A DNA stretch of 64,000 nucleotides from CBDBND01 sp965262665. Lineage in GTDB: Bacteria; Pseudomonadota; Alphaproteobacteria; Rhodospirillales; Rhodospirillaceae. The DNA lies in contig OZ253551.1 of assembly GCA_965262665.1 (NCBI GenBank), positions 558,001 through 622,000 on the forward strand, read 5' to 3'. Shown here piece by piece: positions 18,881-27,282 of this stretch. The notes under the pieces are model-generated. The model was not told the origin of the DNA, made no database searches, and saw only the letters and a program-made list of their open reading frames with translations. Made by a program: the position numbers and the translations under genes. Each line of letters opens with the position of its first letter. The stretch's first letter is position 1.

Positions 18881-20262
18881 TTTACGCCCACACCATCGCA
18901 CCCGTCGTCGCGGCCATTCTCGTCCCGGCCGCCATCTTGTGGTGGTGTTATACGGTTGATCCGTCTTTCCTTACCGTCCTGACGCCGTTTTATGCGGCAA
19001 CCACGATTGTTTTGCCCTGGCTGGTGGCCAGGCTGGGCGGTGACGGTGTCTCGTATCGGGAAAAATTGGGCGAAGTGAACGCCTTCGTTGCCGACAGCAT
19101 TCAGGGCATCCGTGACACTGTCGCGTTTGGTTATGAGAAGCGCCGGGCCAAAGACCTGTGGGACATGGACACCACCATGCAGGAAGGGCAAGACAAACTG
19201 TACGGCACCGATGCGACACAACGGGCGCTGGCTGAAATCTTCGTCACGGTCGGTATTCTAGCGGCGGCTTGGTGGGGCATCGAACTGTCGATCGCTGGCA
19301 AGATCTCTGCTCTGGTGGATCTGCCTGCCATCATTGCCGTTTCGGTGGTCGGCTTTTACACCTCCGTCGGTCTGGCCAATAATTACACGTACTTCCGGGT
19401 GTCGATCATCGCGGCGCGGCGTTTGTTCTCGATGATGGATCAGCCGCCCGCAGTCCATGAGGCAGCAAACGCAACAGCCACGACAGCAGACTCGTCATCC
19501 CTGCACTTCAAGAACGTAACCTTTGACTATGATTCCGATGATGCTGAATGGAGCCGGGACTCCAAAGTGTTGGAAAATTTCTCGCTCGATATCGACGCTG
19601 GCAAACATGTCGCCCTGGTCGGCCCCAGCGGTACTGGCAAATCGACATTGGTCAATTTGTTGTTGCGCCAATGGGACGTGCAAAGCGGTGAGATCGCCAT
19701 CGGCAATCAGCCGGTCATGGCGTTCTCGCTAGAAGCCTTGCAGAACCAATTCGCCGTGGTGTCGCAGCGCAGTTACATCTTCAACGAAACCATCCGCGAG
19801 AACATCGTGTTTGGCCGCCCTGACGCGAATGATACGGAAATAGAAGAAGCTGCCAAAGATGCCGGTTTGAGCGATTGGATTGCGGCCATCCCCGAAGGTT
19901 ATGACTCACCGGCAGGCGAGCGAGGCAGCAAGTTGTCCGGCGGCCAACGCCAGCGCGTCGCCATCGCCCGGGCCATTCTCAAGAACGCACCCATCGTGCT
20001 GTTGGATGAAGCAACCTCAAGCTTGGACGTGGAAACCGAAAAGGGCGTGATGGAAGCACTGAAACGTCTGTGCGAAGGCAAGACCACTCTGACCATTGCC
20101 CACCGCCTCTCCACCATCGTCGACAGCGACGAGATCCTGGTCATGCTCGAAGGCAAGATTGCCGAACGAGGGACCCATCAGGAGCTGATGGCCCGCGGCG
20201 ACTGGTATGCGCAGATGTTCAAGCTGCAGTTGGATGAAGTGGACGCCACCTTAGTAGCTTAA
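18880..20262 (+). pseudogene. ABC exporter, 5'-truncated (half transporter)
   Basis: About 460 residues remain. They start inside the membrane domain at FYAHTIAPVVAAILVP, a segment that in CydC/CydD-like and related exporters follows several earlier helices. The nucleotide-binding domain is complete: Walker A GPSGTGKST, signature LSGGQRQR, Walker B IVLLDEATSSLD and H-loop IAHRLST. Homology begins exactly where that of the opposite P-type ATPase gene stops (about 18880), so the missing 5' part was lost in the same event. Expression would need a new start. The gene converges on the Rieske oxygenase gene with 6 bp between stops. Confidence 0.8.
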
Positions 20263-20268
20263 GGCGCC

Positions 20269-21414
20269 CTACTCCGCCGCTTCCGCCACCGTTTGTTTGC
20301 CCGGCCGCACCGGCACGGTTTGATGCACCCAGCCTTTGGGGTCGGCGTTGCGGACGGGCGACGGCGCCACATAGACATCATGTTGACTGTCACGCGCCAG
20401 GGTTTCGCCATCGATATAGCGTCCGAGGTTCTGCCGCTCCGCCACCTTATTGCGGAAGGCCAACTCCATACTGTCGGATTCGATCAGCATCTCGCGGGAC
20501 TTCGAAGATGCGGTAAAGTGCGGCTTGAGAAACCGGACGATGTCGTGATCTTCTTTGATCGCTTCATAGAGACCTTCGACCCGTTCGGCGTCGTACTGAG
20601 CCTCCATCAAAAAATTACGGGCCTGGAACCCGTATGACCGCACCGAATGATCATCGACCGGCGTGCGCGCCGAGTACAGCACCTGGGTGATGTCCGTGGT
20701 CATTTCCTGATATAGCATTTCCACCAGGGCAATCATGGTCCACTCGAGCGTAACCCGTGTGATCTTTCGGTCTTTGGGAATGATGTCGGTAATAGCCCCG
20801 CGTTTTTGGCTGGCCGCTGGCGCAGCCCGTTCACGGGTGGATTTAGCTCCGTATTCCGTGAGCACGATATCAACCTTGGTCCACTCAGGAGAAATACGGT
20901 TGCCAAACCGTTTGTGGACAAAGGACGGATGAGCCGTATCGATGGAGTTTTCGCACAAACGTTCCCAATTACAGTTAGTCCATTCATAGGTGTAGCGGAC
21001 CACACGCCAATCTGGATTGTCTAGGTAAGACGCAAACCAATCGGGAATGTCGGGCCGCTCGGCCTCTGCTTGATCGCCGATGAACACCCACACCAGGCCC
21101 AGACGTTCTTCTACGGGATAGGAGTCAATGCGCGCCCGTTTGGGAATGGTGGTGTCGTCGCCTAGCGCAGGAATCTTGACGCATTGACCGTCGCCGTTGA
21201 ACTCCCAGCCATGATAGAGGCACGCGATGCAACCACTGACGATCTCGCCCCGGTGCAAGGCCCCGCCGCGGTGACAGCACACATCGGATAGGCAATGGAT
21301 CGTGCCGTTTTCATCCCGGAAGAGAACGAAGTCCAAACCCAGCATGTGCGTGCGGTGAGGTTCGTCCCTGATTTCATTGGCTGTGGCGGCAACGTACCAG
21401 TTGTTGATCAGCAT
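20269..21414 (-). CDS. Rieske [2Fe-2S] aromatic ring-hydroxylating oxygenase, large subunit
   Basis: A 381-residue terminal oxygenase. The Rieske cluster ligands are in DVCCHRGGAL (C-x-H) and CLYHGWEF (C-x2-H). The mononuclear iron site is in CENSIDTAHPSFVH, the D-x2-H-x4-H pattern. The length and single-component look fit the phthalate/vanillate O-demethylase (Pobs-type) group. It should hydroxylate or demethylate an aromatic ring using electrons from a separate reductase, which is not encoded here. The start ATG at 21414 opens with MLINNWYVAA, the standard beginning of this group. It may feed the UbiD/transhydroxylase-like genes nearby. Confidence 0.9.
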   Translation of the reverse strand: MLINNWYVAATANEIRDEPHRTHMLGLDFVLFRDENGTIHCLSDVCCHRGGALHRGEIVSGCIACLYHGWEFNGDGQCVKIPALGDDTTIPKRARIDSYPVEERLGLVWVFIGDQAEAERPDIPDWFASYLDNPDWRVVRYTYEWTNCNWERLCENSIDTAHPSFVHKRFGNRISPEWTKVDIVLTEYGAKSTRERAAPAASQKRGAITDIIPKDRKITRVTLEWTMIALVEMLYQEMTTDITQVLYSARTPVDDHSVRSYGFQARNFLMEAQYDAERVEGLYEAIKEDHDIVRFLKPHFTASSKSREMLIESDSMELAFRNKVAERQNLGRYIDGETLARDSQHDVYVAPSPVRNADPKGWVHQTVPVRPGKQTVAEAAE

Positions 21415-21543
21415 AGTTTGTGCCCTTTTTCGACGACGTTCAACCCGCCGATCTGCAATTCCAAGATATTATCTATGTTTAACAATTATGTAGTTCGAGA
21501 ACCAGTTTGGATGTGCCCTAGACCTGTCAACTGAAGTGTTGCC

Positions 21544-22389
21544 TCAGGCAGCTTTGAAACGCCCGGGATGCCCAAGCAAAGCAAATCCCCGGTCGGATTT
21601 GCTGCGTGTGCTGCACTCGACGTCGTACTCCGCTTGCAACCGATCTTCCAAAGTAAACAGGGCCGCCTGCGGACCTTTGACAAGCTCAAGCTCCACTTCG
21701 GAAATGGGTTCACTCTGATCGTCGGCAATGATGCGGCCCTGGTCGAGGCACAGTTCGATGGGCGCAATGGACGATTCAGAATCAGGCCAATTAAGATCGA
21801 CACGGGTGCGGGTGATTTCGGTGTGAAACATCATCACCAGGTCTTCGTTGTTTACCGGACATTGCCCGCCGGGCCACGCTTGCGGTGGAATAGCCTCGAG
21901 ATCAATCACAGGGCGGTCGACAGTTTTATTCCATTCAATACGGTGGAACAGACACTCCGCATTTTCCACATGAGTTTTCAGCGTCTGCTTCCAACCCTCA
22001 TCGCGGTGACGTAGGCGCAACGTCAATCCATGGGATCTCAACGTGAAGGTGGGAGTGTCGAAATACCGGGTCTCGAGTTGCTTAACTTGAACCGGTTCGA
22101 TCGCTGCATCCCGCACGAGAGCAGATTTCCCGATCTGCTTGAGTGTCGACGCGGACGCCGTCATTTTGATTTCGATTTCTTCGGCAGGCTTTGCCTGCTG
22201 TTCCGCATCCAAAGGGCGCGATACCTCACCGATAGCATGGCCGGCGAAAGAAGCATCCGATGTAATGTCTAAGGTCGCTTGCATACAGACTTCTACCTCC
22301 AAGCGCGGCAAACGACGTTGACCCAAGTCAATAGACAACAGATTGGAGCCACGGTTGGGGGTGCCAAGGGGTGAGGCTTTTCGGATCAA
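21544..22389 (-). CDS. CYTH domain protein (inorganic triphosphatase-like)
   Basis: The CYTH signature ExExK is present as EIEIKM, followed by YFDTPTFTLRSHGLTLRLR, the basic substrate-binding strand. Later strands include PISEVELELVKG. Members hydrolyse inorganic triphosphate or thiamine triphosphate in a metal-bound tunnel. The frame is open from 22389, but the first 35 residues are unlike the family, so ATG at 22284 (MQATLDIT) is an alternative start. No CHAD domain follows, and the residual N-terminus is unusual. The gene stands alone. Confidence 0.78.
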   Translation of the reverse strand: MIRKASPLGTPNRGSNLLSIDLGQRRLPRLEVEVCMQATLDITSDASFAGHAIGEVSRPLDAEQQAKPAEEIEIKMTASASTLKQIGKSALVRDAAIEPVQVKQLETRYFDTPTFTLRSHGLTLRLRHRDEGWKQTLKTHVENAECLFHRIEWNKTVDRPVIDLEAIPPQAWPGGQCPVNNEDLVMMFHTEITRTRVDLNWPDSESSIAPIELCLDQGRIIADDQSEPISEVELELVKGPQAALFTLEDRLQAEYDVECSTRSKSDRGFALLGHPGRFKAA

Positions 22390-22445
22390 CCAGACCGTGG
22401 CAAAGTGACTGGTAAGGCCCGAGAAAAGGCGAATAGGGGACCACG

Positions 22446-23776
22446 ATGAGACGCATGATCAGACTGCTGGCTATTGTCTGTGTTTGGGCTGGACCCACCG
22501 TTGTTTGTGTTTGGGCCGGACCCGCCCAGGCCGAGGACGCCTCTGTGCGGGCCTTCCATGATGCGTTTTTCAATGCGTGGAACACAGCGGATGCGGACGG
22601 CCTGATCGCCCGGCTCGACGAAGACACCGTTTACCATCCCATGGGCGGTACGACCCTGGTCGGCCGGAATGTTGTCGGCGGCAGCTACCGGGGCTTTCTG
22701 AGAGATTTCCGGGTGCGCATGGAAGTCACGCCGGAACTGCTAGAGGCTAACGGTGATCAGGGCGTGATGATGGGCCGTTACCGCTCCATCCTCACCCCCA
22801 AAGACGGCCGCCCCGGATGGGAGCGCAGTGGCCGCTATTACATGGATCTTGTCAGAGGGGATGATGGACGGTAGCGCATCGCCAGGGAACTGACCCAGAC
22901 CACGGCCGATCCCATTGCCGGGGTGCAGACCGTACCGGAAAGGGTCACCACCAACGGCGAAGTGCGCCGGCGGTTCGCCGACATCGCCGAAGGACAGGTG
23001 CACTACTGGCAAGGCGGCCCTGCGGCTTCTAGCAAAACGCCCCTGCTCTTTGTTCATCCCGGCCCCCACTCGGCCCGAACGCAAAAACCATTGTTGGATG
23101 CCCTGGCAGCTTTGCGCCCGGTCTATGCCCCGGATGTCATGGGCATGGGGATTCCTCACCACCGCCCGAAGACGCACCAGATCTTTCTTATTTCGCCGAT
23201 GCCATGCTGCGGTTTGCCGATGCCGCCGGGCTTGAGACGTTTGCCTTCTTCGGCTCCAACTTGAGCGCCCGCATTGGTGTTGAGATGTCACTGCAACAGC
23301 AGGACCGTTTCCACACGCTTATTCTCAATCGCATGGTCTTTCATCAAGGTGAAGAACTGCAAATGTGGGCAGACGGACATGTGCCTAAGGTCACACCGGA
23401 TCAAGCCGGGCTCTATGTGGTGTTTTTGTGGAACCGCTTGCGCGACCTCAACACCTATCTGCCTTGGTTCAAAAAGGGCACGGAGAACCTGCGTGGCCGT
23501 GGATTGCCTTCGGCCGAAATCCTGCACACCGCTTTTGTTGAACAAGTGAAAATGGCACCGACAATGCACAAGGCGTTTGATGCCTATTGGGTTTATCCCC
23601 TCGCTAACAAACTGCCGCAGGTGAAAGTCCGCACCTTTGTGCGCGAACCGGACTTGGCACGTCTTCCATCGGCCCAGGTGTGGGCACCCAATTCCCTCGG
23701 TGGCAATGTCATCGAGGCGTCAGCCGAGGCGCTGGCCGAACGGGCGCGGATACTCGATGGATTGATCGGGGATTAG
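22446..23776 (+). pseudogene. Secreted SnoaL-like / alpha-beta hydrolase fusion, broken
   Basis: A signal peptide precedes an NTF2-like domain (about 22540-22870). The frame is interrupted by TAG at 22872-22874, where family logic expects W (DDGRWRIAREL). The same frame continues without interruption into an alpha/beta hydrolase domain: LLFVHPGPHSARTQK as oxyanion region, then APDVMGMG. A missing G near 23150 shifts the frame, and the rest (PPPEDAPDLSYFADAML onward to 23776) follows in another frame. The nucleophile-elbow position reads FGSNLSARIG instead of G-x-S-x-G, so the hydrolase may have lost its catalytic serine. Two separate genes are the alternative. Confidence 0.65.
22473..22526 (+). 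repeat. 27-bp tandem duplication in a signal peptide
   Basis: Two near-identical 27-nt units (22473-22499 and 22500-22526) encode IVCVWAGPT and VVCVWAGPA. They double the hydrophobic core of the signal peptide without changing the frame. Confidence 0.8.
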
Positions 23777-23787
23777 AACGGTTTCGC

Positions 23788-24453
23788 CTAGAACGGTTTC
23801 GATAAACCCAAAAAGGCCAGCAGCAGAGACGTGCCCCAAAACAGGTAAACCACACGTTTGGACCGGCTGAGCATATTGGTGAAAATGGCTTCCACGTCCG
23901 GTGTCGAGCCTTCGGCGGCGAGGCGCTGAAAGCCCAGCACCAGATCAGCGACGAAGGAGCGCAGCCACAGGCCGAGAAACACCAGCACCCCGAACAACAT
24001 CACTTTCAACCCGAGCCAATTGAAGCCAAACCCACTGTCGGTCATCAGAGAGTAGAGACCACCCAAGACCAATACGGGTGCGACAACCCAACGGATGCGA
24101 TTGTCGATGGTTCGAAACGTGTTGCCGTCATTGGGCCCTTTGTTGAGGTAAACCGCCCAGGACAACACCAGCCAAACGAGAAACACCGCCCACACCAGCC
24201 ACAGCCAAACGCCTGTCACCGGACTCATAACCAGCCCGTGGGCCAGGGTCAGCCCGACGGGAAACAGCAGGATCAGACAAGACCGCGGCACCAGATCGAT
24301 ACGCAGCATGGCGGTCAGGAACCGCCGCCGCTCCTCGATGGGCAGACCCGGCTTGCAGATGTAATGGGTGGTGACGTAACCACCCCAGTCCGGCCCCAGC
24401 CAGTACACAAACAGAACCAGATGGACGTAGATGAGCAGGGTGTGGGAATCCAT
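23788..24453 (-). CDS. Hypothetical integral membrane protein
   Basis: A protein of 221 residues with five or six hydrophobic helices (LLIYVHLVLFVYWLG, LILLFPVGLTLAHG, LWLVWAVFLVWLVLSW, WVVAPVLVLGGLYS, LKVMLFGVLVFLGLW, VYLFWGTSLLLAF). A histidine in helix 1 and another in helix 2 are reminiscent of heme-binding CopD/DUF2214-like proteins, but I cannot assign it. It ends 11 bp from the stop of the hydrolase gene on the other strand. Confidence 0.6.
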   Translation of the reverse strand: MDSHTLLIYVHLVLFVYWLGPDWGGYVTTHYICKPGLPIEERRRFLTAMLRIDLVPRSCLILLFPVGLTLAHGLVMSPVTGVWLWLVWAVFLVWLVLSWAVYLNKGPNDGNTFRTIDNRIRWVVAPVLVLGGLYSLMTDSGFGFNWLGLKVMLFGVLVFLGLWLRSFVADLVLGFQRLAAEGSTPDVEAIFTNMLSRSKRVVYLFWGTSLLLAFLGLSKPF

Positions 24454-24566
24454 GGGACACCTTTAGGGCATGAGCTTGCGTGCAGTCATCCTAACTTGAA
24501 GTGACACATCGAGGTGAAGCGTTTGTCGTGAGCAGGCGGGAACGACACCCGCCCTAAACATCACGA

Positions 24567-25373
24567 TTATTTGGAGTTTGGTTGCGGATCGTTATAGGCC
24601 GCTGGCAATTGACCGCAGTGCACGCCCGCATCCACCAACAACACCTCCCCGGTCACCACACTCGCACCTAAACAAAACCAGACCAGTGATTCCGCAATTT
24701 GCTTGGGCATGGGCACGAGCTTTAATGGCGCCGCGTCGGCGGCCATAGTGAGTAGGGCCTCATATTGTTCGTCGCCGAGCCCGCCCTTCAACCATCTCGT
24801 CTGTATGGCGCCTGGAGCGATAGCGTTGACTCGGATTTCGGGACCCAGGGCTAAGGCCATCGATTTCGTCATCATGTTCAAGGCGGCCTTGCTCGCCGCA
24901 TAGGCCATGGACGAGGCTATCCCTGTCACGCCGCCGATAGACGAGGTGTTGACGATGGCGCCGCCACCCTGCCGCTTCATGTGCGGGGTTACGGCACGGA
25001 TCATTTGATAGGAGCCAACCACGTTGACTTTGTAAATGTCCAAGAAGTCTTCACCGGAGAGATCATCCAGTCTGCTGTAGGGCACAAATTTCGTTTTCGC
25101 CGCATTGTTGATCAGATAATCGACCCGTCCCCAGCGCTCGATCGTCGCATCGACCATGGCGCAGCAAGCGTCGTTGTCACTGACGTCACCCTGGCACACC
25201 AGCGCATCGGCACCTGCAGCGCGGCAAGCCTCAGCTGTTTCTTGGGCTTCTGTTTCGCTCTTGGTGTAATTGATGACGACGTTGCAGCCCCGTTCGGCCA
25301 ACATCAACGCTGCCGCAGCGCCAACTCCAGTTGCGGAACCCGTTACAATTGCAACCTTTTGTGTCTCAGCCAT
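24567..25373 (-). CDS. Short-chain dehydrogenase/reductase
   Basis: A 268-residue classical SDR. The NAD(P) motif is TGSATGVG, NNAAKTKF occupies the NNAG position, the catalytic serine is in NTSSIGG, and Y-x3-K is YAASK. It would oxidise a hydroxyl or reduce a carbonyl. FabG-like sequence is common to many catabolic SDRs. Its place beside the UbiD and Rieske genes suggests a dehydrogenation step on a ring or side chain. That is inference from position. Confidence 0.88.
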   Translation of the reverse strand: MAETQKVAIVTGSATGVGAAAALMLAERGCNVVINYTKSETEAQETAEACRAAGADALVCQGDVSDNDACCAMVDATIERWGRVDYLINNAAKTKFVPYSRLDDLSGEDFLDIYKVNVVGSYQMIRAVTPHMKRQGGGAIVNTSSIGGVTGIASSMAYAASKAALNMMTKSMALALGPEIRVNAIAPGAIQTRWLKGGLGDEQYEALLTMAADAAPLKLVPMPKQIAESLVWFCLGASVVTGEVLLVDAGVHCGQLPAAYNDPQPNSK

Positions 25374-25621
25374 GAGATGTCTCCATTGATGTGCCGCCCA
25401 AATCCGTGCCGTTTATGATGCGGTCTTGAATGATTTACATTCTTGTTTGCGAAGGTGGTTGAACTATTGCCCCAAGGTGAGCCACGCTTGAAGCGCGTAC
25501 TATGATCGCCGCACTATATGACCATTCTCCGGTCAATGGAGGCTTTTCTTACGCATGGACAACCGGCTGTATCATCATGGGACGGCTTCGGGAGAATTAA
25601 AAATAAGGGGAGTACAAGCAG

Positions 25622-27112
25622 ATGCCGTTTCAAGACATGAGAGCCTTCGTAGATTTCTTGGAACAGGACGATCAGTTACGGCGTCTTGATGTACCGCTTC
25701 GCGCCCGCCGCGATGACACCGAACTCCAAGCTCTCATGCGATTGCTGCATTCCGGGTCGGACGGACATGCGTTGGTGTTGAATAAGGTCGAGGGCATTGG
25801 ACGACCCGAGGTCGGTACCCTGTTCAATATTTTTGGCTCGCGCGAACGGGTCGCCAACGCCCTCGGAGAGAAGACCTGGCGCGACGCGAGAAACAAACAC
25901 GCTACCATCGCTGCTGATCCGTCGCAGTGGCTCAAGCCAAACATAGTCGAGTCGAATGATGCACCGTGTAAAGACGTGATCATCAAAGACGTCGATGTCG
26001 CACGCGACCTGCCCAATCACTGGTTTGGCAAGGAAGGCCCGGCCTACATCACCGGTGCCGTGGTCGTGACCAAGGACGTTGAGACGGGCGAACGCAACGT
26101 CGGCTGGTATCGCCTGACCAGTTTCGTCGACGCCAGCCATCCGTTCGGAGAAAGCTACGATCCGTCACGGGCGAAGGCGGACATGGCCGGTTTCTTTTGG
26201 TGGAATCCACCGATGTCGGGGATTGGTGTGCATATTGCAAAAGCCAATGCCGCAGGGCGGCCGCTAGAGGTGGCTTGCGCTGTCATGTGCGACCCCACGG
26301 TTCATATCGCCGCAGCCACAGGCATGCCATTCGGTGTCGACGAGTTTGAATTTGCCGGCGGATTAAATGGCTCACCTGTTGATCTTGTCAAATGCGAGAC
26401 CGTCGATCTGGAAGTGCCAGCAAACGCCGAGTGGGTGATTGAAGGCGAGATGATTCCTGGCGAGGAAGAGCCGATCGGATGGCACTCAAACCCGGTCGGT
26501 TACTATGACCGGGCACACATTTTGCCCGTGATGCGGGCCAACTGTATCACCCATCGCAAGGACCCGTTGTGGTACTCGACGATGGAAATGGTTCCCCCGT
26601 TTGACCATAACTATCTTGGTCTATTGACCATCGAAGGCGAGCTGGCCAGCGACATCCAATCTAAAATACCTGAGATCCAGGACGTCCATGTCACCCCGAA
26701 CCTCTGCTACATCATTCAGCTCAGCGTCGACGGGGCAGCCAAGCCACATCCTGATTTTGGCAAATACGTCATTCATGCGGTGTGGGGGGCGGCCGGACGT
26801 TGGGCACGATCCGCCAAACTGGTCATCGTGGTTGGGCCGGATGTGGATCCCGCCAATTGGGCCCAAATCGATTGGGCGATTATGACGCGGGTACAACCGT
26901 GGTCGGATGTCATCATCAATCGCACCGGGCCGGCCATGTTGCTCGATCCGTCAGCCACGAGAAACGAGCAAGGTGCCGCTAGTATTTCGGAGCAGATGGG
27001 CATCGACGCGACAATCAAAGTGCCCGAGCGATTTAATGAGTATGCGGTGGTATCGGACGCCTCGGAAGAGGACGTCGCCGCGATCGCCAAAAAAGTCGGT
27101 GATTTGTTGTAA
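25622..27112 (+). CDS. UbiD-family prenylated-FMN-dependent decarboxylase
   Basis: A 496-residue UbiD-type enzyme. It opens with MRAFVDFLEQDDQLRRLDVPLRARRD and follows the fold of UbiD/gallate decarboxylases: GPAYITGAVVVTKD, WYRLTSFVD, and the catalytic E-x-R-x-E-type region around EWVIEGEMIPGEEEPIGWHS. It should reversibly (de)carboxylate an aromatic or alpha,beta-unsaturated acid using prenylated FMN. The cofactor prenyltransferase UbiX is not encoded in the window. A GGGGAG ribosome binding site precedes the ATG. It is 170 bp upstream of the molybdoenzyme genes on the same strand, suggesting a common pathway for phenolic acids. Confidence 0.88.
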   Translation: MPFQDMRAFVDFLEQDDQLRRLDVPLRARRDDTELQALMRLLHSGSDGHALVLNKVEGIGRPEVGTLFNIFGSRERVANALGEKTWRDARNKHATIAADPSQWLKPNIVESNDAPCKDVIIKDVDVARDLPNHWFGKEGPAYITGAVVVTKDVETGERNVGWYRLTSFVDASHPFGESYDPSRAKADMAGFFWWNPPMSGIGVHIAKANAAGRPLEVACAVMCDPTVHIAAATGMPFGVDEFEFAGGLNGSPVDLVKCETVDLEVPANAEWVIEGEMIPGEEEPIGWHSNPVGYYDRAHILPVMRANCITHRKDPLWYSTMEMVPPFDHNYLGLLTIEGELASDIQSKIPEIQDVHVTPNLCYIIQLSVDGAAKPHPDFGKYVIHAVWGAAGRWARSAKLVIVVGPDVDPANWAQIDWAIMTRVQPWSDVIINRTGPAMLLDPSATRNEQGAASISEQMGIDATIKVPERFNEYAVVSDASEEDVAAIAKKVGDLL

Positions 27113-27282
27113 TTCGCGGTAATCAAAACCTACCCATCGTGCAGCACGCGAGCCCGAAAACCCTAGGGAAAACGGGACTTGCGAAAGGGTGAGCGGCGCG
27201 TTAAGCCTGGTAGACCAACAATAATTCGCTCCTTCGATCTTCGAAGAGCGGCCCAAATCGGCGACTTCACCAGGAGGGACAC

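Noticed and set aside
24534..24553. Terminator hairpin between SDR and membrane protein genes
   Set aside because: A GGCGGG/CCCGCC stem is present but no T-run follows on either strand.
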